Source: Candidatus Poseidonia sp. (GTDB taxonomy: Archaea > Thermoplasmatota > Poseidoniia > Poseidoniales > Poseidoniaceae). Taken from it: a DNA stretch of 64,000 nucleotides. Below, one piece after another: positions 1-8,570 of this stretch. Where the stretch lies: assembly GCA_022426155.1 (NCBI GenBank), contig JAKMEE010000022.1, forward strand, positions 1 through 64,000. The letters run 5' to 3'. Made by a program: the position numbers and the translations under genes. Below the pieces are notes generated by a model. The model saw only the letters and a list, made by a program, of their open reading frames with translations. It had not been told where the DNA came from and did not search any database. Every line of letters begins with the position of its first letter. Positions within the stretch are counted from its first letter, which is position 1.

Positions 1-1071
1 TCCTTTGGAGCTCTTTTTGTGACCTACCTCGTTTTCTCTGGAGTGGTTGTTCCAGATCTTGTGAACAAAGGCCTGGTTGAAGGCAATGCCATCAAAAGTG
101 GTCGATACGCTGTGACGTTTCCCGGCATTGAAACCATCGCTGAACAAGACTCTGATGCCATTGTCACAATAGGCTCTTCGATTCTTCAATATGCAACGGA
201 TGGAGAATGCATCACTAACCGCCTCACAACAAGTAACACCAAGGTGTATAATTTAGCCATTTCTGGCGGAAACCCCTACACGGAAATGATACAAATCCCT
301 GCTCTCGTAAAGGCCCAACCCAAGATGGTGTTGCTTGATCTTGGACCCAATTCTTTGTGGAATTTCTATGAATCCGAAAGCCTTGATGAATACATTCAGT
401 TCCGATTCACAATCTTGAGCATCACCTCAGACTTACAATCCGTTGATGAATGGAAACATCTTCTCCGACCTCAAGATAAAAACTACACCGCCTATTCCAT
501 TCATGACCGTTCAATTCTAACAAAATCCTACTCTCAAATTGCCATAGACAACCTCATTTTGAAATATTCACATGAATATTTTCCATTCTCGTATTACAAT
601 CGAAATATGCCAGAGATTGGTAGCGAGGCGTGGGAAGAATATTTGCAAACGCCCACATTCATGCCTCCAAAATTTGAAACTTGGAATCAATCAGAGGTTG
701 ATACTTGGTTTGAAGAAAACATGGCCCAGAAAACACGAGCGGGAGTTTACAACCCCTTGCCAAACGGAACCCTGAACCATCAGGCACTGGACTACACCAT
801 TCAGGCATTCACCGAGGCCGGAATTCAAGTGGTGATGGTGGCTGCCCCTCACCACCCCTTGGTTTACGACTATCTTCAGCCGGGGCAAATAGACGGACAC
901 AATGCGACACTCGAATATTTTGAGGAAACGTATGGGGCGTCAACAATTAATTGGTATTGGGAGACTTGGGAACAGGATATGTTCCGGGATCGCAATCATT
1001 TGGGCGATAACGGCCGTGAGTATTATTGTGAAAGAATGGCGGCTGAATTGAATCAAATGTTGGAGGTCTGA
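1..1071 (+). CDS. SGNH/DltD-like surface acylation protein (partial, 5' end outside window)
   Basis: The frame is open to the left edge. The first visible residues (SFGALFVTYLVFSGVVVP) look like a membrane segment, so the gene starts before the window, and the GTG at 19 is unlikely to be the true start. Of 356 visible residues, the block IVTIGSSIL resembles the nucleophile region of SGNH esterases. The C-terminal DRNHLGDNG resembles the Asp-x-x-His end of that fold. It is followed after four bases by an MBOAT O-acyltransferase, with that gene's GGAGGT ribosome site inside the end of this gene. SGNH plus MBOAT pairs are known to move acyl groups onto extracellular polymers (AlgX/AlgI, DltD/DltB). 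The acylated substrate here is unknown. I see a fold-level match only; the catalytic Ser is inferred. Confidence 0.6.
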   Translation, partial: SFGALFVTYLVFSGVVVPDLVNKGLVEGNAIKSGRYAVTFPGIETIAEQDSDAIVTIGSSILQYATDGECITNRLTTSNTKVYNLAISGGNPYTEMIQIPALVKAQPKMVLLDLGPNSLWNFYESESLDEYIQFRFTILSITSDLQSVDEWKHLLRPQDKNYTAYSIHDRSILTKSYSQIAIDNLILKYSHEYFPFSYYNRNMPEIGSEAWEEYLQTPTFMPPKFETWNQSEVDTWFEENMAQKTRAGVYNPLPNGTLNHQALDYTIQAFTEAGIQVVMVAAPHHPLVYDYLQPGQIDGHNATLEYFEETYGASTINWYWETWEQDMFRDRNHLGDNGREYYCERMAAELNQMLEV

Positions 1072-1075
1072 TTGG

Positions 1076-2530
1076 ATGGATTTCATCACATCAAACTACT
1101 ATCTCTACTTTTTACCTGTGGTGGTTTTTCTCACCATCGGCCTTGCATCTCGGCGCAGGAGAATGCAAATCCTCATTTTACTCTCAATGAGTTATGTCTT
1201 CTTTTGGCTTGCTTCAGGATGGCATCTAATCTTGTTGTTAATTTCAACATGCATTGATTGGACTGCAGGGAAAAAGATGCATGGAAGTCAAGAAACATCC
1301 TACAGAAAACGCTGGCTCCGCATCAGTATAGTCACTAATTTGACCCTTCTTGGAATTTTCAAATACCTCGATCTCCTCATTGAAACCTGGAATCTAGCAA
1401 CCCTACGGTTCAGCGGGGCTCTTGAAGCAGACGCATTAGGCTTGGCATTGCCTGTCGGGATATCATTTTACACCTTCCAAACCATGTCTTACACGATTGA
1501 TATTTACATGAAGAAACAGAAGCCATACGATTCCTTCTTGGATTTCGCCTGCTATGCAGCTTTCTTTCCTCAATTGGTCGCAGGACCAATTGTTCGAGCG
1601 GACCATTTTAGAAAGGAAATTGAAAAGCCCCTTGCGACGAATCCATACCGTTTCCGTCTTGGATTGACCCTCATCATTTACGGTGTTGCGAAAAAATTGG
1701 TGATTGCCGATAACGTTGCCCTCCATGCGAATACGATTTTTGTTGAGGGCGAACATCTGGCCAACATTGGTTTGATTTGGTGGGCCACGCTTTGTTTTGG
1801 TATCCAAATATATTGTGACTTTTCTGCCTATACAGACATCGCCATTGGATCTGCCCATCTCGTCGGGGTCGAGTTACCTGAGAATTTCAAAACGCCGTAT
1901 GCTGCAACTTCGCCTCAGGATTTCTGGCGCCGATGGCACATTTCTCTCTCGACATGGTTGCGAGATTATCTGTACATCCCACTAGGGGGCTCGCGCAATG
2001 GAAGAAATCGGATGATTTTTGCCTTGATGATGACCATGTTACTCGGTGGTTTGTGGCATGGGGCTTCTTGGAATTTCGTCCTTTGGGGTTTCGTTCATGG
2101 ATTATTGCTCATCGTCCATCGTTTTGGAAGCAAGATTGGCTTCATTGAACAGTTCTTCTCCATGGCGGGCCGTTCGGGGGTGCTTCTTTCTTGGTTCGTG
2201 ACCCAATTTTTCGTGTTCTTCACTTGGTTGATTTTCAGAGTAGAGGATACATCTGTCTTGATCCCTTCCATGAAAACCTTTGTTGGCATTGGAGGGCATT
2301 TCGATTTGCATGAAATGTACGATATGTTGCCAGAAATCAAATTTTTAACCTTCATCATCGCTGCTTGTTTCATCCTTCTTCATGGCGTGAGCGGGAAACT
2401 TGGTGGAGGGAAAGAATGGCTTTCTCGCCGACATCCTATGATATGGGGGAGTGTTTGCGGATTAATGCTCTGTCTGGCATTTTACCTCCGGCCTGCTGAA
2501 ACGGTAGATTTCATCTATTTCCGGTTTTGA
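1076..2530 (+). CDS. MBOAT-family O-acyltransferase (AlgI/DltB-like)
   Basis: A 484-residue polytopic membrane protein. It has the classic MBOAT series: LPVGISFYTFQTMSYTID, FFPQLVAGPI, DFWRRWHISLSTWLRDY followed by YIPLGGSR, and LLGGLWHGASWNFVLWG. The two conserved His (in WRRWHIS and GLWHGAS) are the usual active-site residues. Enzymes of this family carry acyl groups through the membrane to an extracytoplasmic acceptor such as alginate or a teichoic acid. The ATG at 1076 has GGAGGT eight bases upstream, inside the preceding SGNH-like gene, so the two are probably translated together. Length is normal for the AlgI group. The acceptor in this organism cannot be read from the sequence. Confidence 0.9.
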   Translation: MDFITSNYYLYFLPVVVFLTIGLASRRRRMQILILLSMSYVFFWLASGWHLILLLISTCIDWTAGKKMHGSQETSYRKRWLRISIVTNLTLLGIFKYLDLLIETWNLATLRFSGALEADALGLALPVGISFYTFQTMSYTIDIYMKKQKPYDSFLDFACYAAFFPQLVAGPIVRADHFRKEIEKPLATNPYRFRLGLTLIIYGVAKKLVIADNVALHANTIFVEGEHLANIGLIWWATLCFGIQIYCDFSAYTDIAIGSAHLVGVELPENFKTPYAATSPQDFWRRWHISLSTWLRDYLYIPLGGSRNGRNRMIFALMMTMLLGGLWHGASWNFVLWGFVHGLLLIVHRFGSKIGFIEQFFSMAGRSGVLLSWFVTQFFVFFTWLIFRVEDTSVLIPSMKTFVGIGGHFDLHEMYDMLPEIKFLTFIIAACFILLHGVSGKLGGGKEWLSRRHPMIWGSVCGLMLCLAFYLRPAETVDFIYFRF

Positions 2531-2622
2531 TTCTTCAGTGCTTGAATCATCCCTCGTTTATGTTTAGTTAGCAAAGGGTTAAGCCAAGACCTCTCGGCGT
2601 TCCAATCGTCATAACTTCATCT

Positions 2623-3876
2623 TTGGTGCCTCAAATGAAATATCAGCTAAAATGCCTCAAAACAGGCGATTATATCGACGACGATTATACCCTCCACTAT
2701 ACGGAGAACGCTCTCCTACAAGCAGTGTATAACGAACCGTTTGAACTACAAAACCGCCAAGGCGTGTGGAAATACCTCTCTTGGCTTCCTGTTTCCAAGG
2801 CTAACGAATATGTTGCAGGGACTGTGACCTACAAAGCCGAAGCCTTGGGTGATGCGATGGGGTGTTCCGACCTTTGGGTGACCTTCCACGGCTATTGGCC
2901 AGAAAAAAGAGCCATGTGCCCTACTGGGAGTTTCAAAGACATGGAAGCGGTTCCCACAATTCAACGCTTGAAAGACCATAATGAACAAGGCATCATTTGC
3001 GCTAGTGCAGGTAATACTGCACGTGCTTTTGCCCATTTCTGTGGGCTCGACAATACTCCTCTTTTGGTTGTAGTCGGCAAGGATCATGCTCAACGTCTGT
3101 GGGTGCCCGAAGGCCACCCTACCGATTCAGTACACTTAGTGGTCGTTGAAGACGGGGATTATTATGATGCCAAATTGGTTGCTAAAGGAGTTGCTAAACA
3201 CCTTGATGGATGGCAGCTCGAAGGCGGTGTACACAATGTCGCTCGCCGTGATGGCATTGGATCACTCATCATTGATGCAGCCCAAACCATCGGCCGCCTC
3301 CCCGATCACTATTTCCAAGGCATTGGAGGTGGACCTGGCCCAATCGGTGTCCATGAAATGGCTGAACGTTTGATCAAAGAAGGGTTGTTTGAAGGCCCAG
3401 TGCCACGGCAACATGTATCACAAAACGTTGAGCACCGCCCCATACACAATGCTTGGAAAGCGGGTCGTAATCATCTGATTGATGATGACTTCCCTACAAT
3501 GGATGTTGAGGTGTATTCAGATTATCTCATGAACAAAAGCCCAGCCTATGGTCTGGTAGGGGGGGTTCATGATATTCTCAAGGCATCCAATGGTCAAACT
3601 TACGTGGTTGAAGAACAAGCCGCAGTGGCTGCAAAAGCGATGATAGAATCCATTGAAGGCATTGACATCATGACGCCAGGAGCGGTGGCAGCAGCGAGTC
3701 TACAACAGGCTTTAGATTCCGGTGAAGTCAATCCTAAGGATTGCATTGTGCTCAACATTAGCGGGGGTGGCGTCCAGCGGCTCAAACGCGAAGTGACCAC
3801 GGTTGCGGTTGAGCCCTGGCTCAGAGTTTCAAAGGAGACAGGGGTTGCTCAGATTCTCAAATCCTTGGATGCTTGA
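2623..3876 (+). CDS. Cysteate-synthase-like PLP enzyme (threonine synthase family)
   Basis: A 417-residue fold-type II PLP enzyme. CPTGSFKDMEA (around residue 105) carries the lysine expected to bind PLP, with SFKDM where threonine synthases have SFKDR. CASAGNTARA is the phosphate/substrate loop and LNISGGGVQRL lies near the C-terminus. The N-terminal DDDYTLHYTENALLQAVY and overall layout resemble archaeal cysteate synthase, which makes L-cysteate from O-phosphoserine and sulfite in coenzyme M synthesis. No other CoM genes are in the window, so threonine synthase or another beta-replacement reaction remains possible. It stands alone between the acylation pair and a small membrane protein. The family call is strong; the exact substrate is inferred. 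Confidence 0.65.
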   Translation: MVPQMKYQLKCLKTGDYIDDDYTLHYTENALLQAVYNEPFELQNRQGVWKYLSWLPVSKANEYVAGTVTYKAEALGDAMGCSDLWVTFHGYWPEKRAMCPTGSFKDMEAVPTIQRLKDHNEQGIICASAGNTARAFAHFCGLDNTPLLVVVGKDHAQRLWVPEGHPTDSVHLVVVEDGDYYDAKLVAKGVAKHLDGWQLEGGVHNVARRDGIGSLIIDAAQTIGRLPDHYFQGIGGGPGPIGVHEMAERLIKEGLFEGPVPRQHVSQNVEHRPIHNAWKAGRNHLIDDDFPTMDVEVYSDYLMNKSPAYGLVGGVHDILKASNGQTYVVEEQAAVAAKAMIESIEGIDIMTPGAVAAASLQQALDSGEVNPKDCIVLNISGGGVQRLKREVTTVAVEPWLRVSKETGVAQILKSLDA

Positions 3877-3961
3877 CGATTCTACTGTGATGAATTCATC
3901 TCAAGAACGACCTTGGAAGGGTTTGTTTGTTAAATGAGCGGCCCGTGGCAAGTGTGTTCTC

Positions 3962-4558
3962 ATGTCGGAAAAGAAGGACTCCTCCCTGTTTCGAAAGTGG
4001 GCTATGCGCCAATATTGGCGCATGCAACAATCCCAAGCCGTGGTCGGGTTGTTACTCTGGGGGACCACCATCACACTCCTGGTCTGGCCTTATGTTCGCT
4101 GGCGATTTGATGGGTCATGCAGTGATGCGTTGTGCCTTTCGACCTCTTACCTTGGCATCCCCGCAACATACATCGGCCTGATTACAATCTTCATGACCGT
4201 GATGTTTGGAGTTCTCACCATCGGATACCTCTACGATCAGGTCTTTTCCTTGTGGACAGAATGGCGCAGTGTTGACATGGAGCGCAACCCCTTCGTAACC
4301 TACGCACTTTCGCCCAATTGGGCCATGCTTCTCGCGTTGCAAGCTGAAAATCTTCGCCGTCAGGCAAATGGTGATGAAGATATGATTGCCCAAGCCGATT
4401 GGTTTTTGAAATGGTGTGAGCGCTACACAGAAGGAGAAATGTTTGCTCGTGCTGTTCAACAATGGGACAAAGACATGGGCCCAACTCCGACTTTTTGGTT
4501 CACCAGTGACGAGGCTATGGAACGTGCCCGTTCGTTGAAACTTGACGATGAAGACTAA
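3962..4558 (+). CDS. Small two-helix membrane protein of unknown function
   Basis: A 198-residue protein I do not recognise. Two hydrophobic stretches are visible: about residues 25-45 (VVGLLLWGTTITLLVWPYV) and 66-92 (ATYIGLITIFMTVMFGVLTIGYLY). Between them lies a short loop with two Cys (DGSCSDALCLS), which could form an extracytoplasmic disulfide. The C-terminal 100 residues are soluble, charged and Trp-rich. The ATG at 3962 is the only sensible start in this frame. It is followed 36 bases later by another small unknown gene on the same strand. No function is claimed. Confidence 0.6.
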   Translation: MSEKKDSSLFRKWAMRQYWRMQQSQAVVGLLLWGTTITLLVWPYVRWRFDGSCSDALCLSTSYLGIPATYIGLITIFMTVMFGVLTIGYLYDQVFSLWTEWRSVDMERNPFVTYALSPNWAMLLALQAENLRRQANGDEDMIAQADWFLKWCERYTEGEMFARAVQQWDKDMGPTPTFWFTSDEAMERARSLKLDDED

Positions 4559-4594
4559 ACAAGGCTTCAAACACCGTAGCCACTAATATCTCCC

Positions 4595-4855
4595 ATGGGT
4601 CGACCATCACGCTGGAGTCCAGCACTTCAAGCCACTCGAGAACAATCAGAATGGGTGGTTCGCTGGATCAAGGACCACGGTCCAGTCAACACGCCCAAGA
4701 TTGTTGAGGCTCTCACCGAAGCCAGAATTGAAATCCGAGCCCACGTCTTACAACGAGCCTTACGGAAATCACCTTTCATCGTACGAATTGCGACCGAACA
4801 AGGCCCCCGAGGTGAAGTGAGTGTATGGGCTTGGTCAAGCGAAGATACGTATTGA
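4595..4855 (+). CDS. Small basic winged-helix-like protein
   Basis: An 86-residue basic protein. The pattern REQSEWVVRWIKDHGPVNTPKIVEAL, then ALRKSPFIVRIA and a beta-hairpin-like end, suggests a single winged-helix unit of the kind that reads DNA or RNA. This is a secondary-structure impression, not a motif match. It lies 36 bases downstream of the two-helix membrane protein on the same strand and may be co-transcribed with it. There is no Cys or membrane segment. It could be a small transcription factor; no target can be named. Confidence 0.5.
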   Translation: MGRPSRWSPALQATREQSEWVVRWIKDHGPVNTPKIVEALTEARIEIRAHVLQRALRKSPFIVRIATEQGPRGEVSVWAWSSEDTY

Positions 4856-4937
4856 GGGGTTTATCGTCAAATCTCGACACATTTTCTTTGTACGGTGATT
4901 GGCACATCCTTGCACCCTTGACATCATTCAATGCCAA

Positions 4938-4947
4938 AGAATATATC
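4938..4947 (+). promoter_or_regulatory. Candidate TATA box for the LicD gene
   Basis: AGAATATATC lies about 60 bases upstream of the ATG at 5007, in an AT-rich intergenic stretch of about 150 bases. The position would give a leader of roughly 30-35 bases. It was called by eye only. Confidence 0.3.
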
Positions 4948-5006
4948 CGTCTCAATTTCTAAGGGGAAATAGCAGTTACATTGTTTGGTGCTGAGGTCGT
5001 GAAGGA

Positions 5007-5933
5007 ATGGGAAAATACACCTCTGAATTGAAAAAGCAGATATCCTCTCTTGAAAGGAAGGTATTGATGTATGAAAATTCGATGTCCCTAAGAATCGGAC
5101 GAGAGATTACAAAATCTATTAGGCGGCCATGGAGGCTCCCTCTTCTTCCCTTTACATTGATTCGTGCCGCAGTTCAATTGCCCAAACCAATCGATATCAG
5201 AGTTGAAGGTTCAAAGAAAACTTCTCAGGGAACTCCCGAAATCGGAATCCTACCAACCCCTGTTCTTTCTTCCGAGAATGAAGCAATTTTCGAACAATTG
5301 AAACCTCACTTCTGCCCAAGTGAACGACACAATTTTGAATATGAATTGCTCAAAATACTGCACGAACACTTCAAAGAAATTTATCATAATTATTGGGCCA
5401 TTGGAGGAACACTACTGGGCCAGATAAAGTATGATGGGACGATTCCATGGGATCATGACATTGATGTCTTTTGTGAGAAATTAACCTATGAGCAAGAATC
5501 AGAACTCATTGAAATATTCTCTCAGGTTGAAGGTTGTGAGATTCGCAGGTGGCTTTTTTCCGACAGAATTCCAGGAATGCAAATTCTTGATACGAGAGGG
5601 AAAAAAGGAATCGCGATTGATATTTTTTATGGACTATTTGTAGAAGACACCATCTATACAATCGGAATAAATGTATCCAAATTTCCAGAAGTAGGGAGGC
5701 AGGGTGTTGACCGGATTATCAGCCCAGGTAATAGAACTGTAAATTTCGGCAATACCCAAATTTCGGTCCCCACTGAGGAAGCAACACTTGAATATTTGAC
5801 ATGGAAATTTGGAAATTGGAAAGAAGAATATGTCATCTTTGATTTCAAGGAAAAGACCTCTCTACAATTTCAAGCCAATGAGGAAATTGATGAGATGCTG
5901 AGAAGTTTTGTCGTCAATCGTTCTCTAGAATAA
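5007..5933 (+). CDS. LicD-family phosphotransferase
   Basis: A 308-residue protein. Residues 1-25 are a short charged coil (SELKKQISSLERKVLMYENS), as often precedes glycan-modifying enzymes. The core at about residues 128-155 reads NYWAIGGTLLGQIKYDGTIP then WDHDIDVF. This is the LicD/fukutin-related signature GTLLG...PWDxDxD, whose acidic residues hold the metal and nucleotide-activated substrate. LicD enzymes move phosphocholine or similar phospho-alcohols onto glycans. It overlaps the convergent cytidylyltransferase by 20 bases, which could supply the CDP-activated donor. The gene is visibly richer in A/T and in AGA/ATA codons than its neighbours, so recent transfer is plausible. The donor head group is not determined. 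Confidence 0.75.
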   Translation: MGKYTSELKKQISSLERKVLMYENSMSLRIGREITKSIRRPWRLPLLPFTLIRAAVQLPKPIDIRVEGSKKTSQGTPEIGILPTPVLSSENEAIFEQLKPHFCPSERHNFEYELLKILHEHFKEIYHNYWAIGGTLLGQIKYDGTIPWDHDIDVFCEKLTYEQESELIEIFSQVEGCEIRRWLFSDRIPGMQILDTRGKKGIAIDIFYGLFVEDTIYTIGINVSKFPEVGRQGVDRIISPGNRTVNFGNTQISVPTEEATLEYLTWKFGNWKEEYVIFDFKEKTSLQFQANEEIDEMLRSFVVNRSLE

Positions 5934-6315
5934 TTTTCTCAATTAGCGCAGTAGTGCTTATTTGAGGTGTGCGAGGGAGGTACCAAACCCGACAGATCTC
6001 ATTGAAATGATCGTATAAACCGTGATGGTCATCACCCATTACCAGTACATCAGCATCATATTTCGCAAGATATTCTGCTTTTTCTTCCAGTGATTCTTCA
6101 GGGAAAGTTTCATCGACGTATCGGATTGAGGAAACAATCTCTTCTCGTTGAGTGAAAGATACAATCGGAACACGCTGTTTTTTCGAATAATTCAACTCAT
6201 CAGTACTGATTCCAACAATTAAACGTGAATCAGGAAATTCATCTTTAATTCGTTTGAAGATATTTAGATGACCGATATGAAAACAATCAAAGGTACCAAA
6301 AGTAATGATGTTCAT
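5914..6315 (-). CDS. Glycerol-3-phosphate/choline-phosphate-type cytidylyltransferase
   Basis: A 133-residue nucleotidyltransferase of the TagD type. The N-terminal GTFDCFHIGHL contains HxGH (residues 13-16) and the C-terminal RTPQISTT (115-122) matches the RTxGISTT loop of TagD. These enzymes join CTP to a phospho-alcohol to give a CDP-alcohol. Archaeal FAD synthetase (RibL) has a similar fold and is the main alternative. The neighbouring LicD gene favours production of an activated head group for glycan or lipid decoration. The start is supported by GGTGA just upstream and a TATA-like element about 40 bases before the ATG. The 3' end overlaps the LicD gene. AT-rich like its partner. Confidence 0.75.
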   Translation of the reverse strand: MNIITFGTFDCFHIGHLNIFKRIKDEFPDSRLIVGISTDELNYSKKQRVPIVSFTQREEIVSSIRYVDETFPEESLEEKAEYLAKYDADVLVMGDDHHGLYDHFNEICRVWYLPRTPQISTTALIEKIILEND

Positions 6316-6349
6316 CTTTTCACCTCAAATTTTTCTTCGGGTCGGACTT

Positions 6350-6359
6350 CAAATATACG
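6350..6359 (-). promoter_or_regulatory. Candidate TATA box for the cytidylyltransferase gene
   Basis: Read on the minus strand, CGTATATTTG sits about 35-45 bases upstream of the start at 6315. The spacing suits a short leader carrying the GGTGA site. Confidence 0.35.
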
Positions 6360-6372
6360 ATGACGGCCTTCT

Positions 6373-6690
6373 TCATTGACGGCCAGCGTCAAACATTTCC
6401 TTCAGGCTTCCATCTTGGAGCATTTCCAAAGCGATGTCAGACCCGCCAATGAGTTCACCTTGAACGAACACTTGCGGCATGGTAGGGAAGTCCGACCAAG
6501 CACAAACGGAAGGAATGGCGCGTGGGTCGGTGAGAATGTTCACCGCAGCAAACGGCTCGCCCATTTGCTGCAATACTTGTGCGGCACGGTTTGAGAACCC
6601 GCATTGAGGTTCGTTTGGTGTTCCTTTCATGAACAGCACCAACGCGTGTTCATCAACGATAGCTTGCAATTCATCCGGTGTCCAGTCCAT
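6373..6690 (-). CDS. Monothiol glutaredoxin (Grx4/GrxD type)
   Basis: A 105-residue protein. The start at 6690 (MDWTPDELQ) is chosen because it has GGAG upstream and gives the usual Grx4 length; the frame stays open further upstream without homology. The active site is CGFS at residues 30-33, preceded by FMKGTP (glutathione-binding Lys). WSDFPTMPQVFVQGELIGGSD includes the TMP cis-proline loop and GGSD. CGFS glutaredoxins carry [2Fe-2S] clusters with glutathione or a similar thiol rather than reducing disulfides. The gene directly follows a BolA gene (5-base gap), matching the known Grx4-BolA cluster-sharing complex. Finding this pair in an archaeon points to bacterial or eukaryote-like acquisition. 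Confidence 0.92.
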   Translation of the reverse strand: MDWTPDELQAIVDEHALVLFMKGTPNEPQCGFSNRAAQVLQQMGEPFAAVNILTDPRAIPSVCAWSDFPTMPQVFVQGELIGGSDIALEMLQDGSLKEMFDAGRQ

Positions 6691-6695
6691 TGTTT

Positions 6696-7016
6696 TCACT
6701 CCTGTTTGTTTCGATTGATTCGGCGAATGTGGACGCCTTGTCCTCCCCCGTGGGGATCGAATGCTGTATCGCCAGCCACTTCGGCTTGGGCGGGTGTCAT
6801 GCACTTCAAATCCAGTGCGTGAACAGGGTGAGGGATGTGTTCTTTCATCACGGCGAGGACCAGTTTTTGGCGTTGGAGTGGACGCATGCCATCAAATTCA
6901 TCGGAAATAACACGAACGTGAAAATGGTCACCAGACCCATGAAGGTCCACCACTTCAACCAAGGCGTTTGGCACGGCTTTCAGAACTTCTTCTTCAACCC
7001 ATGACGATGAAACCAT
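6696..7016 (-). CDS. bolA: BolA-family protein
   Basis: A 106-residue protein. The BolA core is visible: GSGDHFHVRVISDEF, then MRPLQRQKLVLAVM, then HPVHALDLKCMTP. The invariant His after the core strand (HALDLK) is the residue that helps bind the [2Fe-2S] cluster shared with monothiol glutaredoxins. The C-terminal 30 residues beyond TPAQAEV are an extra tail. It is upstream of, and almost touching, the CGFS glutaredoxin gene, so the two form a two-gene operon. The likely role is iron-sulfur trafficking or iron sensing. The start at 7016 has a G-rich ribosome site (GAGGGG) upstream. Confidence 0.9.
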   Translation of the reverse strand: MVSSSWVEEEVLKAVPNALVEVVDLHGSGDHFHVRVISDEFDGMRPLQRQKLVLAVMKEHIPHPVHALDLKCMTPAQAEVAGDTAFDPHGGGQGVHIRRINRNKQE

Positions 7017-7106
7017 ACCTGCCCCTCATCTCTGCCTATCGTTGAATGGTTTTGAACCTGCGGTTTTGGTCGTCATGCTTGAAAGCCCACAGGGAAACCA
7101 CACGGC

Positions 7107-8570
7107 ATGGCCGCAGCAGGGACCATCTCCGCCCGCACCCCCTCAAGCGGGCGGGATGCAGGTTGGTTGGTTTCAGCCGACCTTTTGGCAGTAGGCTTGG
7201 CCTTTCTCGGCCAAATCCTTCTCACCCACGCTCTTTTGGCGGAACACTATGGTTGGATGGTGCTTGCTATTGACCTCTATGCGTCCATCTTTTTGGTCAT
7301 CGACCTTGGTTTGCCGACTTTGCTGGCAAGGGACGGGAGTCATGCGCCGCACATGGTGCGTCCAGCAGTGGGGAGGATATACCGTTGGCAATTCATGGTG
7401 AGTATGCCTTTCATCGCTTTGGCTTTCTTCATACAACCCCAATCGCTGATCGATTTGACGGCGGCTTCGACCTTGCTCTTCATCGCAGCTTGTATCGCAT
7501 TGGTTCACGTTGCAGCCTACGCTCCCCGCTCCGGCCTAAGAGCGATTGGTGAAGCGCGTTTTGAAGCCCTTTCAAAATTGTTGGAGCGGTTGTTGACAGT
7601 CCTTGGATATGCAGTTCTCTACATTGGGGGGAGCACGAATGTTGAGGCCTACGCCCTTGTCTTCTTGTTAGGTGCAACGGTAGGGACAGGATCCTCGCTC
7701 CTCTTTTTGGGACGCATTACGAGGACGATGAACGGAATGGATGCATGGAGCGAACTTGATCCCGTATGGTCAAATTCCCGTACGTTGCTTTGGACGGCTC
7801 TTCCGTTTGCGATCACGTTGGGCGTGCTGCCTTATGTGATACGCATTGAGAAATTCATTGTAGCAGGGACAGCGGGAGCACAAGCCGCTGCTGTCTTTCA
7901 CGTCGCTCAATTGGCATGGCTGGCAGGCTTGGTGGTCCCTTCAGCCATGCGAGCCGCGTTACTTCCAGTTTTGGGAGCAAATCGTCATCACCCCTATCTG
8001 CGCCGAAATGACATGGATACATCGCTGAGCATGTGCTTCGGCTTACTCCCCATTGGCCTTTTTGGAGGCGCCTTAATCGTCAAAATCCTTGCCCCAGTGG
8101 CCTTTCCAGACGAGTATCTTGATGGCACCCATGGTGCTTCAGCTGTGACATTGTTCAACATCTTACTCTTCGGCTGGGCGTGCACTCTCTTGGCCACACC
8201 CACCTACACGGCTTTGATGGCTGGAAACCGACCTTGGAAGTTCACTCAATTCATCCTTATCGTTGTACTCTGCGCAGTGCTGCTGGGCTGGTTGCTGATT
8301 GGGATCTTGCCAGAATCAGATATGGGACGTCTACATGCTGCGAGCATTGCAAGCAGTTTGAGTGCTTTCTTCCTCTTGGTAACTTCTTGGTCGATGAGTG
8401 ACCACTTTAGCTCAATTTGGCGACGCCGAGATGAATGGGCTCTCGCAGGCCTTGGCACCTGTTTTGTCGTATTGGGTTTGGTTTCTCAAACCGGTTGGTG
8501 GGTGCTCGGATTGCCTTTGTTCACCTTTCTTCCGCAAGGTTGGCGAGCAGCTCGTTCCACGCTTTCATGA
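7107..8570 (+). CDS. MOP/MATE-superfamily polysaccharide flippase
   Basis: A 487-residue, very hydrophobic protein with about 12-14 predicted membrane helices spread along its length. It has few charged loops and an N-terminal hydrophobic pair (WLVSADLLAVGLAFLGQILL), as in Wzx/RfbX-type flippases. Family members move lipid-linked glycans across the membrane for surface glycan or protein glycosylation. The convergent gene is a GT4 glycosyltransferase, overlapping by 50 bases at the 3' ends, which supports a glycan role. The ATG at 7107 has no strong ribosome site; an 8-bp hairpin lies just inside the coding region. The substrate is unknown. Confidence 0.75.
   Translation: MAAAGTISARTPSSGRDAGWLVSADLLAVGLAFLGQILLTHALLAEHYGWMVLAIDLYASIFLVIDLGLPTLLARDGSHAPHMVRPAVGRIYRWQFMVSMPFIALAFFIQPQSLIDLTAASTLLFIAACIALVHVAAYAPRSGLRAIGEARFEALSKLLERLLTVLGYAVLYIGGSTNVEAYALVFLLGATVGTGSSLLFLGRITRTMNGMDAWSELDPVWSNSRTLLWTALPFAITLGVLPYVIRIEKFIVAGTAGAQAAAVFHVAQLAWLAGLVVPSAMRAALLPVLGANRHHPYLRRNDMDTSLSMCFGLLPIGLFGGALIVKILAPVAFPDEYLDGTHGASAVTLFNILLFGWACTLLATPTYTALMAGNRPWKFTQFILIVVLCAVLLGWLLIGILPESDMGRLHAASIASSLSAFFLLVTSWSMSDHFSSIWRRRDEWALAGLGTCFVVLGLVSQTGWWVLGLPLFTFLPQGWRAARSTLS
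7129..7154 (+). repeat. GC-rich inverted repeat near the flippase start
   Basis: CCGCCCGC (7129-7136) pairs perfectly with GCGGGCGG (7147-7154) across a 10-base loop. It falls in codons 8-16 of the flippase gene and could form an RNA hairpin close to the start codon. Whether it controls translation is unknown; it may be chance in a GC-rich patch. Confidence 0.4.
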
